From positions 1 to 56,520 of IMG/VR virus record IMGVR_UViG_3300034072_001152: DNA of 56,520 bases. The stretch is one strand, 5' to 3'. Positions 32,026 through 40,700 of the stretch are shown in pieces (position 1 is the stretch's first letter; each line of letters begins with the position of its first letter). The notes below the pieces were generated by a model that did not search any database, was not told where the DNA came from, and worked only from the letters and a program-made list of their open reading frames with translations. This DNA comes from a virus. Made by a program: the position numbers and the translations under genes.

Positions 32026-32789
32026 GCAGCCCCGTCATCATCGGCAATGCGGAGCTATGGCTAGGTGACTGCCTTGAGGTTCTGCCCACCCTTGGCAATG
32101 TCGATCATATCATCATGGACCCGCCCTACGAGGCGATCATGCACGCGAGTAAGGCGGGCATCAAAGGCTTGGTGCGGCCTGATGGCACTCATCACTGGAA
32201 GCCTCTCGACTTTGAGCCGATTGACAACATCCGCTCCCAGATTGTCGATATGTCATCAGCCGCTTGCGAGGGCTGGTTCATAGCCTTTTGCACCAGTGAG
32301 GGCGTTGGCCGCTGGGCGGATGAAATCAACGCGAGCCCGATGAAATACAAGCGGGCCTGCGTCTGGATAAAGCCTGACTCGACGCCTCAGATGAATGGGC
32401 AGGGCCCGGCTCAGGGTGCTGAGCACTTTGTCTGCGCATGGGCCGGTCAGGGCTATGCAAAATGGAACGCTGGCGGCAAGCGCGGTGTTTACACTCACTG
32501 CGTCAATGGACCTTCCCGAGAAGGGACCCACCCTACCGAGAAGCCTCGCTCTCTAATGGCCGAGATTGTTGGTGATTTCACCAGCATTGGTCAGGTCATC
32601 CTCGACCCCTTCATGGGCAGCGGCACGACCGGCGTGGCGGCGGTCCAGATGGGCCGCAAGTTCATCGGCATTGAGCGTGAACCAAAGTATTTTGAGGTCG
32701 CCTGCCGCCGCATTGAGGAAGCGCAGAAGCAAACAGACCTGTTCATCGCACCCCCTGCCGCTCGCGCAGTCCAAGAGCCTCTGCTGTGA
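32022..32789 (+). CDS. DNA adenine/cytosine-N4 methyltransferase, 255 aa
   Basis: The catalytic DPPY (33-36) precedes the cofactor-binding FMGSGTTG (197-204), which is the beta-class order. THPTEKP before the second motif is typical. It transfers a methyl group from S-adenosylmethionine to an exocyclic amino group. ATG 32022 overlaps the resolvase stop. No restriction enzyme partner is visible, so it probably protects phage DNA or sets expression. Confidence 0.85.
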   Translation: MSSPVIIGNAELWLGDCLEVLPTLGNVDHIIMDPPYEAIMHASKAGIKGLVRPDGTHHWKPLDFEPIDNIRSQIVDMSSAACEGWFIAFCTSEGVGRWADEINASPMKYKRACVWIKPDSTPQMNGQGPAQGAEHFVCAWAGQGYAKWNAGGKRGVYTHCVNGPSREGTHPTEKPRSLMAEIVGDFTSIGQVILDPFMGSGTTGVAAVQMGRKFIGIEREPKYFEVACRRIEEAQKQTDLFIAPPAARAVQEPLL

Positions 32790-33076
32790 GCCGCCGCGCG
32801 CCCTCAGCCGCCACCGCCGATGATGTCCTGCGCTACGTCGCCGGATACCTTGAGGCGCATGACGGCATCAGCCCGTCCTACCAGAACATCTGCGATGCGC
32901 TCGGCATCCACAGCAAGAGCAACATCGACCGCAAGATGGATGAGCTTGGTGCTCGCGGCCTGATCGCGCGTCGATGGCACCGCGCCCGTTGCCTTGAATT
33001 GCTGGCCCCTGTCGACATCCCGCGCGGGCCAGCGGGCGAACCGCTCTACTTCGTGAGGTCGGCGTCATGGGCATGA
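32786..33076 (+). CDS. LexA-type winged-helix DNA-binding protein, 96 aa
   Basis: A winged helix like the LexA N-terminal domain: DVLRYVAGYLEAHDGISPSY, then ICDALGIHSKSNIDRKMDEL and a wing with GLIARR. No peptidase part follows. GTG 32786 overlaps the previous stop (GTGA). It may regulate the replication operon or the host SOS regulon. Confidence 0.75.
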   Translation: MSRRAPSAATADDVLRYVAGYLEAHDGISPSYQNICDALGIHSKSNIDRKMDELGARGLIARRWHRARCLELLAPVDIPRGPAGEPLYFVRSASWA

Positions 33077-33405
33077 AACCACCTGCACGCCGGCCTTGGG
33101 CCGACTGGGAGCGCGCCGAGCTTCGAAGGCTTGCCGCTCGCCCGAATGCCAGCTTCGAATCCATCGCCAAGCGCCTCGGTCGCACACAGGCTGCGATTGA
33201 GAACCAGATGACCAACATGGGCATCCGGCTTTCCAGCAGCAGCCGCCCCAAGATGGATCCGGTCGAGAACTTTTTCCTCAACGGCGAGCCTCTGGTGTTC
33301 GCGCAGACCGGGACACCCTGCGCCCGGTGTGGTGTCCGCGAGGATGTCCACCGCATCCACGGGTGCGGCCAGTTCGCAGGCGAGATCAGGGTGAGGCTGA
33401 AATGA
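33073..33405 (+). CDS. SANT/Myb-like helix-turn-helix protein, 110 aa
   Basis: ATG 33073 overlaps the upstream TGA; an alternative ATG 33067 adds two residues. The N-terminal half (WADWERAELRRLAARPNASF, then IAKRLGRTQAAIENQM) is a SANT/Myb-like helix-turn-helix. The C-terminal half has CARCG and later HGCG that could bind a metal ion. DNA-binding role inferred. Confidence 0.65.
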   Translation: MKPPARRPWADWERAELRRLAARPNASFESIAKRLGRTQAAIENQMTNMGIRLSSSSRPKMDPVENFFLNGEPLVFAQTGTPCARCGVREDVHRIHGCGQFAGEIRVRLK

Positions 33406-33578
33406 ACGCTCAGATCGACCTCGCCCGCCAGGTGATTCAGGCATGGGAAGCCTACCAGGCTCTCTGCCTCCAAGCCGCAGCCGATGCGAAGCTGATGCTC
33501 AATCCCTTCCACGAGGCGCTGCGCGACATCGCCTACCAGCGCTTCCTGCGCATCTTTGAGCAGTGGGTGCGCCAGTGA
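33402..33578 (+). CDS. Small helical protein, 58 aa
   Basis: ATG 33402 overlaps the upstream stop, and the helicase GTG overlaps its TGA. The product is a compact helical protein (VIQAWEAYQALCLQAAADAK). It may be a helicase-loader-like partner by position, but that is a guess. Confidence 0.6.
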   Translation: MNAQIDLARQVIQAWEAYQALCLQAAADAKLMLNPFHEALRDIAYQRFLRIFEQWVRQ

Positions 33579-34930
33579 ACGATCTTCCGAAGAACCTCGA
33601 ACTCGAAGCTCAGGTGCTCGGCATGATGCTGGCGCACAATGAGACGATCGACACGGTTGCCGACATCCTGAAGGCCGAGGATTTTGCCGAACCGCTGCAT
33701 CAGCGAATTTACGCCTCGGCCCTCTCGCAGCACTCCACAGCAGGCGTAACTAATCCAGCAACCTTGCACTCGCTGTTCAGGGATGATCCGGCGATCAAGG
33801 AACTTGGCGGGCCAGCCTACCTGATGCAGCTTACCGCTACGCCGGTCGGTATGCTTGATCCGCGCGGCTTTGCGACACAGCTCGCCGACACCGGCCGCCG
33901 TCGCCGGATCGTGGAAGGTCTGAGGGGAGCTATCGCTGCCGCGTCCGACGCGCACTCCCCGATCAGCGATGCGATCGGCCTTGCGGACGACGCCATCGGC
34001 GAGCGCGTCGTCCAAGCGGTCAAGGATCACAGCGCCGAGGATTGCTTCGACCAGATGCTCGCCGGCTACGGGCGTGAAACCCGCGGCGTCACCTGTGGGC
34101 GCATCAAGTGCTTGGACGAAGCCATGGGGGCCCTCGCGCCAGGCAGCATGAACGTCATCGCGGCGCGCCCCGGTATGGGCAAGACAGCCGTGGCGCTGTC
34201 CTACGCTATCGGAGCCGCTGAGCAGGGCTACGGCGTCCTGCTGGTGAGCCTTGAGATGCCCGGCGAGCAGTTGGCGCAGCGCATGGCCGCTGACATGCTC
34301 TATGACACGCTCAGGGTTCCCTACGAGCGCATCCGCGATGGCAAGCTCGACGATCACGAATTCAAGGCCATCCAGCGAGCCAAGCACAGGGTCGGCGAGC
34401 TTCCCCTGCGCATCGCCACGGGCAGCTCACTGGCAGTCGGTCGGCTCGCCTCTCTGATCCGTCGCACCAAGCGCCGCTTCAAAGCGCACGGCGGCTCGCT
34501 CGACCTTGTGATGATCGACTACCTTCAACTCCTGAAAACCGATGTCAGGCTGAAGTCGGAATACGAGTCGATCAGCGAAATCTCGACCGCGCTCAAATCA
34601 ATGGCGATGGACAACGAGGTCGCCTTGATCGCGCTGGCCCAGCTCAGCCGCGAAGTTGAAAAGCGCGACAACAAGCGGCCAGTGCTCAGCGATCTCAGGT
34701 CCAGCGGCCAGATCGAGCAGGACGCCGATGTGGTGCTCTTTCTGCTCCGCGAGGAATACTATCTGCTCAAGGATGAACCCCCGCGCGGTCAGGACAAGTG
34801 GGCCGAATGGCAGATGGCCTTGGCCGAGGTCCGCGACAAGATCCGCTTCATCTGCGCCAAGCGCCGCAACGGTGTCGAGGGCACCCAGACCGGGCAGTTC
34901 TACGGCGAGTTTCAGGCGGTGCGCGGATGA
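33575..34930 (+). CDS. dnaB: Replicative DNA helicase, DnaB family, 451 aa
   Basis: N-terminal helical domain (residues 1-100), linker, and RecA-like ATPase with Walker A ARPGMGKT (197-204), Walker B LVMIDYLQLL and the DnaB signature around LAQLSREVEKRDNKRPVLSD. It unwinds DNA 5'-3' as a hexamer at the fork. GTG 33575 is preferred, giving the GTGA overlap typical of this operon; GTG 33563 is also possible. It overlaps the initiator-like gene by 4 bases. Confidence 0.9.
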   Translation: MNDLPKNLELEAQVLGMMLAHNETIDTVADILKAEDFAEPLHQRIYASALSQHSTAGVTNPATLHSLFRDDPAIKELGGPAYLMQLTATPVGMLDPRGFATQLADTGRRRRIVEGLRGAIAAASDAHSPISDAIGLADDAIGERVVQAVKDHSAEDCFDQMLAGYGRETRGVTCGRIKCLDEAMGALAPGSMNVIAARPGMGKTAVALSYAIGAAEQGYGVLLVSLEMPGEQLAQRMAADMLYDTLRVPYERIRDGKLDDHEFKAIQRAKHRVGELPLRIATGSSLAVGRLASLIRRTKRRFKAHGGSLDLVMIDYLQLLKTDVRLKSEYESISEISTALKSMAMDNEVALIALAQLSREVEKRDNKRPVLSDLRSSGQIEQDADVVLFLLREEYYLLKDEPPRGQDKWAEWQMALAEVRDKIRFICAKRRNGVEGTQTGQFYGEFQAVRG

Positions 34931-35682
34931 GCCAGAAACCCGCCGCCATACCCCTGTTCGCCGACGCATATCTCGCGGACACGACGCACCTCACCACAGA
35001 GGAACATGGGGCTTACCTTTTGCTGCTGATGGCGGCGTGGAGGCAGGACGATTGTGGGCTGCCGGATGATGACCGCAAGCTGGCCCGCATCACTGGCCTG
35101 ACCCCTCGAAAGTGGGCGTCGATGAAGCCCACCATTATGGAGTTCTGGCAGGTCGAAGGCGGGCGAATTTACCAGTCGCGCCTTCGCAAAGAACACGACT
35201 TCGTGTGCAAAAAAAGTGAGGCAAATCGAAAGGCGGCCGCTTCTCGTTGGGAAAAGCAAAATACTGAAAAGGTTGAAGATGGGGGTATGCGTTTGCATAG
35301 CGACCGCAATGCCCCTCCACCTCCACCTATAGAAGATACTAACGTATCTTCTCCCCCTAAGCCCCCTAGGGGGCAGGGGAAGACTGGCCTACCGGCAGAC
35401 TGGACCGCACCTGCCGTCGCCGACCTGCCCCCGCAAGCCAAGCAATGCGCCGGGCAATGGCCTGAAGGTGCCTATGCTCGCCATGCCGAAGCGTTTCACA
35501 GTTACTGGCGCTCGAACGGCAAGAAGATGACCGACTGGCGCCTGACATGGGCGAACCGGGTCATCGCGATCCACGATGATGTGATGCGCCGTCATCAAAT
35601 GGCGACCCGCTTCGGTTCGCCCGAGATCACCTCATCAAGCCCTATGGTCGAACGAATTCTCAGAGAAAGGCAGCACCAATGA
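34927..35682 (+). CDS. DUF1376-type replication initiator-like protein, 251 aa
   Basis: The first 90 residues match DUF1376 (PLFADAYLADTTHLTTEEHG, AYLLLLMAAWRQDDCGLPDD), found in phage replication proteins. A Lys-rich part and a Pro-rich linker (residues about 120-150) follow, then a helical C-terminal domain with HAEAFHSYWRSNGKKMTDWR that probably contacts the helicase. ATG 34927 overlaps the helicase stop. The linker DNA carries three inverted repeats, so the gene may contain the origin as lambda O does. Confidence 0.8.
   Translation: MSQKPAAIPLFADAYLADTTHLTTEEHGAYLLLLMAAWRQDDCGLPDDDRKLARITGLTPRKWASMKPTIMEFWQVEGGRIYQSRLRKEHDFVCKKSEANRKAAASRWEKQNTEKVEDGGMRLHSDRNAPPPPPIEDTNVSSPPKPPRGQGKTGLPADWTAPAVADLPPQAKQCAGQWPEGAYARHAEAFHSYWRSNGKKMTDWRLTWANRVIAIHDDVMRRHQMATRFGSPEITSSSPMVERILRERQHQ
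35286..35374. other. Candidate origin: three inverted repeats in the initiator gene
   Basis: Within 90 bases lie TATGC-GTTT-GCATA (35286-35299), AGAAGATAC-TAAC-GTATCTTCT (35331-35352) and the 14-bp perfect palindrome GCCCCCTAGGGGGC (35361-35374). The sequence from about 35195 is locally A+T-richer than the rest of the operon. Position within an initiator-like gene parallels lambdoid origins. No strand-skew calculation was done. Confidence 0.45.
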
Positions 35683-35885
35683 ACTTCATCGCACGAATGC
35701 TCGCCAGCCGCGAAATTGCCGAAGCTGAGCGCCGGGCGGCCGAGGCCCGCGCCCGCCTTGCTGCCACGCTGAAGCCCTGCCCCGAGATCCGCGAGCGCCG
35801 TCTGCGCCAGATGGGGCCGGAACGCCGCGCCCGAGCCGAGCGCAATGCCCGCGAGATCGCTGACCTGATCGGGGGTGCGCTGTGA
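35679..35885 (+). CDS. Small Arg/Glu-rich helical protein, 68 aa
   Basis: Nearly all helix with alternating Arg and Glu (REIAEAERRAAEARARLA), probably a coiled coil. Overlaps the initiator stop and the next start by 4 bases. Function unknown. Confidence 0.65.
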   Translation: MNFIARMLASREIAEAERRAAEARARLAATLKPCPEIRERRLRQMGPERRARAERNAREIADLIGGAL

Positions 35886-36061
35886 GCGATAAGACCTGCA
35901 TCTACTGCGGCGGCAAGGGTTGGCGCTGGGGCCGTGCGGCCTCTTCGGTTGGCGAGAAGGGTTACGCAGTGAAGCGGGCCTGCGGATACTGCCCGGCTGG
36001 AAAAGTGATGAAGGCTAAGTCGGCAGGGGCGAAAATGCGCACTGGGAGCGGCAAAGCATGA
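35882..36061 (+). CDS. Zinc-ribbon-like protein, 59 aa, GTG start
   Basis: Missed by length filters but flanked by GTGA and ATGA overlaps. Two CxxC pairs (CIYCGGKG and CGYC) about 28 residues apart give a zinc ribbon similar to DnaJ-type zinc modules. The C-terminal tail is basic. Probably binds nucleic acid or a protein partner. Confidence 0.65.
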   Translation: MSDKTCIYCGGKGWRWGRAASSVGEKGYAVKRACGYCPAGKVMKAKSAGAKMRTGSGKA

Positions 36062-36273
36062 GCCGCAGCAGCCTCACCCGCTACGCGCCCCTGATGCGCG
36101 ACCCCGACCCGAACGGCGCGCATCGCTTGGCGAAGCGGCAGTTCCACGAAACCGGCGCGATCACCTTCCTGCCCGACCAGCTGGCGCGGATGCCGTGGCA
36201 GGACCGAGAGATCGTCAACCGCCTCGCCAGCAAAGAATACGGCCCCCGACAGGAGACGAAGCGCAATGGCTGA
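36058..36273 (+). CDS. Small basic protein, 71 aa
   Basis: ATG 36058 overlaps the zinc-ribbon stop. The protein is Arg/Pro-rich with a helical C-terminal half (LPDQLARMPWQDREIVNRLA). It overlaps the start of the next gene by 8 bases. No family is recognised. Confidence 0.6.
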   Translation: MSRSSLTRYAPLMRDPDPNGAHRLAKRQFHETGAITFLPDQLARMPWQDREIVNRLASKEYGPRQETKRNG

Positions 36274-36937
36274 CACCCCCACGATCCGCCCCTACGTCAG
36301 CAGCGCCGAGGCCAAGCGCCGCGAACAAGCCCGGGTGAAGGCCATGATCGAGCGCGACCGTGCCGACCAAATGCGCGAGATCGAGCGCGCCGCGGCTGAG
36401 ATTGAACTGGCATCGGGCAAGACAGCCTTTGTCAAGGAAACGGTGGTCGAGCCGACGCCGGAATGGTTTCAGCACGGCGATGCGCAGGAAATCTCGGTCG
36501 ACACGCCGGACAGAACCGCGATCGCCATGAAGACCGTGCGGCGGGTGCAGACACCGATCGTCAAGCGAATGTGGGCGGCCGGCAAGCTGGACATCGACCA
36601 GTATCGCGCCTGCACTTGGTATGCGGAATGCTACGAGGCATCCGGGCTGCACGGCAACATCCCCAGCGTCCAGATGGGCAAGGAAGTGTTCGGCGGCGGG
36701 CCTGACAGGGTTCTGTTCACCGAGGCCCAGCAAGAGGCGCAGCGCACCCTTCGGATGCTCAAGGCCGTGCTGACACCCCACCGGGTCCGGTTTTTCGAAG
36801 CTGTGGTTATCGACAATGTGCCGGTTGCGCGCGCTTCACGATTTATCCGAACTACGCGCAGCAACCAACTGAAATTGTTTAAGATTGAAGCGCAGAAAGT
36901 GACCGCTGAAGCTATCCGCTTGGGAATTCTTGCATGA
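36266..36937 (+). CDS. Candidate late-gene regulator, 223 aa
   Basis: A basic helical N-terminal part (AKRREQARVKAMIERDRADQ), a central unit (IVKRMWAAGKLDIDQYRACT, WYAECYEAS) and a C-terminal helix pair that reads like a sigma region 4-type helix-turn-helix (NVPVARASRFIRTTRSNQLK). It is the last gene before the terminase genes, the usual place of late activators or antiterminators. No known family is named; the role is inferred. Confidence 0.5.
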   Translation: MADTPTIRPYVSSAEAKRREQARVKAMIERDRADQMREIERAAAEIELASGKTAFVKETVVEPTPEWFQHGDAQEISVDTPDRTAIAMKTVRRVQTPIVKRMWAAGKLDIDQYRACTWYAECYEASGLHGNIPSVQMGKEVFGGGPDRVLFTEAQQEAQRTLRMLKAVLTPHRVRFFEAVVIDNVPVARASRFIRTTRSNQLKLFKIEAQKVTAEAIRLGILA

Positions 36938-37041
36938 AACGGGAAATTTTCGTAAAGGAACGTGCATCTGGATTTCTGCGCCTACCGGATTTTTCCGGCA
37001 TCGACCGCAGATTTTCGCCCCCTCACATCACGGAAACCTGA
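36934..37041 (+). CDS. Possible small protein, 35 aa
   Basis: ATG 36934 overlaps the upstream stop and the frame ends three bases before the terminase start. The product is basic and unstructured. The same stretch could instead hold late regulatory DNA; it includes a short CCGGA-TTTT-TCCGG hairpin. Reality uncertain. Confidence 0.35.
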   Translation: MKREIFVKERASGFLRLPDFSGIDRRFSPPHITET

Positions 37042-37044
37042 CGC

Positions 37045-37779
37045 ATGGCCCGACCCGGTGCCAGCGAAGAGACACGCATCCGCAAGCTGAAGGATGCGCT
37101 TCAGCGGGCGAGAACTACCCTCACGCCCGGCGAGATGATCGGGCAGCGCGCGATGTGCGACCTGCTCGGCGTCTCATCCATGACACTGCGCGAATGGCTG
37201 GATGACCCCGAGGTCGAAGGGTCTGGGGCCTTCAAGCGCGGCGGCATGGGCAACAAATACGAGTTCGACCCGGTGCTGACGATCTGGGTGCTGCTCTGGT
37301 ATTTTGAGCGCAAGCGTTCGGATGCCGTGCTGGTCAATGCGCGGATGCGCGAGATGGTCGTCGGCGACCGTCTCGGCGATGCCCCGCCTGAAATGACCAT
37401 GCGGGATGTGAAGGAAGCGATGCAGGTCAACCTGCAACTGCTCACCGCCGAGAAGGAAGCGGGCAAGCTGGTCGACGCGACCGAAGCTGCTTCGACCTAT
37501 CGCAATCTGCTGCTGTCGATCCGCGACACCCTGCTCGGCTCGCCGCAGCGGCTGGACCCGACGAATGCCTGGCCGACCGAGTTCCGGGAGACGTTCGACA
37601 ATGCCTTGTCGGATGTGCTCGTCGAATTGCGGAACGCCGCTGAGAAAGCCCTGATCGACCTCGATGCAACTCTCCCCGCACGTCCTGATGCACCGGCTGA
37701 CCGATCTGGCGGCCGGAAAGCGGCTGGCCGACGCGCGGGCACTGGCGCGAAACGAGCTCGAGCTACTTCAGCCGCCTGA
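37045..37779 (+). CDS. terS: Terminase small subunit, Nu1-like, 244 aa
   Basis: A winged helix-turn-helix (IGQRAMCDLLGVSSMTLREW) near residues 32-52 fits DNA-recognition small terminases of the Nu1/DUF1441 type. Helical oligomerisation segments and an Ala/Arg/Lys-rich tail follow. It recognises packaging sites and loads the large subunit. Its last 116 bases overlap the large subunit gene in another frame, an unusually long overlap. A lambda-type cos site would be expected just upstream, but no defined cos was found. Confidence 0.75.
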   Translation: MARPGASEETRIRKLKDALQRARTTLTPGEMIGQRAMCDLLGVSSMTLREWLDDPEVEGSGAFKRGGMGNKYEFDPVLTIWVLLWYFERKRSDAVLVNARMREMVVGDRLGDAPPEMTMRDVKEAMQVNLQLLTAEKEAGKLVDATEAASTYRNLLLSIRDTLLGSPQRLDPTNAWPTEFRETFDNALSDVLVELRNAAEKALIDLDATLPARPDAPADRSGGRKAAGRRAGTGAKRARATSAA

Positions 37780-40700
37780 GAAGATCAGCACGGTCGACAA
37801 CGCCGAGAAGTATCGGTTCCTGCCCGGCACGGAAAACGGGGCTATCGTCCGCTACGACCGGATGCGGACGCCTTACAATGTCGGGCCGATGAATTCGCTC
37901 GACGATCCGAAGTGCCAGCTTCTCGTCATGGTGAAGCCTTCGCGATCGGGCGGCACCGCGGTCGCCGAGAACTACCTGTTCAAGCTCGCCAAGTTCGGGC
38001 CGATGACCGGCATTGCTTGGGTGCTCAACAGCGACGAAGCTGTCACTGCCTATGTCCGTAAGGTCGCGAAACCGCTGTTTGATCTGAACCTGGCCGACCG
38101 GGTAAGCAAGGAGCGCGGCGAGGACACTGACTACTACAAGGTCGTCTCGGGTTATCCGATCGAATATCTGGCGAACAAGGATTCGACATGGCGTGACCGC
38201 GAGCCCGGCTACATCCATGTCGACGAGCCGGATGCGGCAGCAAAGCGCTGGGCGGCATCGCCCCGGGTCCAGATCGACGGTCGGCAGAAGCAGCTCGGCA
38301 ACCGGCGCAAGGCGTCGATCATGTCGCACCCGGACTTGGGTTACAGCAGCGGTGTGGCGGCGGCGTTCGAAGATACGAGCCGCGGCATCTACGTGATGAC
38401 CTGCCCGGAATGCGGCGGCCACGCGGCGGCCTATGCGACGAAATACTGGGATGACGTGCCCCAGTTCAAGCTGAGCTGGACGCGGAACGAAGAACTGCCG
38501 ACCGATGAGCGGGTGAAGCTGGCCGAGGCGACCGCCGCCGTGGCCTGCCCGCATTGTGGTGCCGCGCTTGACGATCAGCAGCGCCGCGACATGGTGGATG
38601 CCGCGCTGACCCGCAACGATGCGAGCCGCGACGGCTGGATGCACCGCGGACAGACACTGGATCCCGAGCGCGGGGTGATCGGCGAGCCCGATCCGCACAC
38701 CGCGCACGGCTACTGGGTGCATGGCATCATGCTCAAGACGCAGGACATCGCGAAGCTGGCCCGCGATTACGAGCAGGCGCTCATCAAATTCGAACGCACC
38801 AAGGATGCGGCACAGCTCAAGGAATTCCTGAGCAAGCAGCTTGGGGAGATATTCGAAGGGGCCGCCACCACGGGCGGGGTCAGTGCGCGGATCCTGAAGG
38901 AACGGGTTGCTGAGGCGGCCTATGATCGCGGCTTCTGCCCGCGCGAGGTCGAGTTCATCACGGCGGCGATCGACCCGGGCCGCCGCAAGTTCGATGCCGC
39001 CTTCTGGGGCTGGGACTTGCAGGGCCGGTCATGGCTGATCGACCGGATCACCGAGCGGCAACGGCTGCATGACGGCGGCCAATGGCGCGACATCGACCTC
39101 TACGGCCGGATCGAGGACTGGGACATCATGTGGAGCAAGGTGCTGAACCGCACCTTCCCGATCGTCGGCAGGCCGGACATGGCGATGCCGGTGGCTGTGG
39201 CGCTGCTGGACTCCTCGGACGGTAACGTGACGTGGAAGGCTCGCGAGTTCGCGCGCCGCGCCATGCTTGCTGGCTATGCCTGGGGTGGCTGGCAGAGACT
39301 GAAGCTCATCAAGGGGCAAGCCGGCAAGCGGCCCGCCCTGCCCGAAGCGCCGACGCGGATCGACAAGGATGAGCGCGGGCAACAGGTCGAGCCGGTGCTG
39401 ATGGAATACCGCCTCGGGGTCGATGCCTTGAAGGCGCAAACGCTTGAACGTCTGGCAACACCGGAAGGTGAGCCGGGAGCCTGCCGCTTCCCGCGCGAGA
39501 TCGAACCGCACTACCTTGAGGAATACTTCGGGGAGACGCTGATCGACGGCAAATGGGTCCGCAACGGCCCGAACGAGACTTTGGATTGCTTTGATATGGA
39601 AACGGAAATCCTCACTGAAAACGGCTGGGTTCCGTTCCCTGAGCTTGATCGGGCTTGCCGTGTCGCAACGGTCAATCTGAAGAGTCGTGAAATCGAATAT
39701 CAATGGCCGACAGAATACATCGCCCGTCGCCATAGCGGCGACATGGTGAAGCTGGCCGGTCGCCGCATCGACATTCTGGTGACGCCCAATCACCGCATGG
39801 TGACGATGAAGCCCGAATGGGATCAGTCAAAGCAGGGCTGGAACTTTGATGTCGAGCCCCAGATCACCTTGGCGAAAGATTTGACCATCAGGCATTCGCT
39901 GCTGATGTCGGCGAAGTGGCGCGGATCGCAAGTTGAACAGATCACTGTGCCTAAGTTTATCAGCGCACAGGGGCGCGCCGTCTCTAAGAGTGTCGATGTC
40001 GACGCGAAAGCGCTTGCCGCTCTGACAGGATGGTTTGTCGCTGAGGGTTGTCTGGCGCAGTATCGCAGCAAAACGCAGGGTAATATGCGCCGCCGTGTTC
40101 TGATCTACCAGAACGAGGGCCCAAAGGCCGATATGATCCGCGCGGTCTTGGCGGCACTGCCTTGGCATTTTGTTGAGTCTCGCCGCGGCGAAGGCGTGCT
40201 TTTCACTGCGTCGTCTGCGCAACTGCACGACTTCTTGCAGGACTGCGGCGCCGGTGCTGCGTTCAAGAGGGTGCCGCAATGGATCAAATCGGCCGAGCCG
40301 GAAATCATTTCCGCGTTCATTGATGCCGCAATCGCTGGCGATGGCTGGAGTCAGACCAAGGCGGGCCAAAGGGTGCATCGCACTTACGCCACCGTGAGCA
40401 GGCAACTGGCTGACGATATGCAGGAGCTTTTCATCAAGATTGGCTGCGCTGCAAACATCAAGGTGCGTCGTGGCGGGAAGCCGTGCAAGATCGGCAGGGC
40501 TGACGGTGAGTGCCTAGACCAGTATCATGTCTCCGAATGCAAATCCGCTACCGCCGCTCTTGATACGAGCGTGGGCGGCAAGCGACGGTTTCTGGGCGAG
40601 ACGGTCCAGTATCACGGCATGGTCTATTGCGTGACGGTGCCAAACGGGACGCTGATCTGTCGCCGCAATGGCAAGAGCTTCATCGCTGGCAACTGCCACG

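Noticed and set aside
36938-37044. cos site
   Set aside because: The position is right for a lambda-type cos, but no clear cohesive-end palindrome is visible in this short gap.
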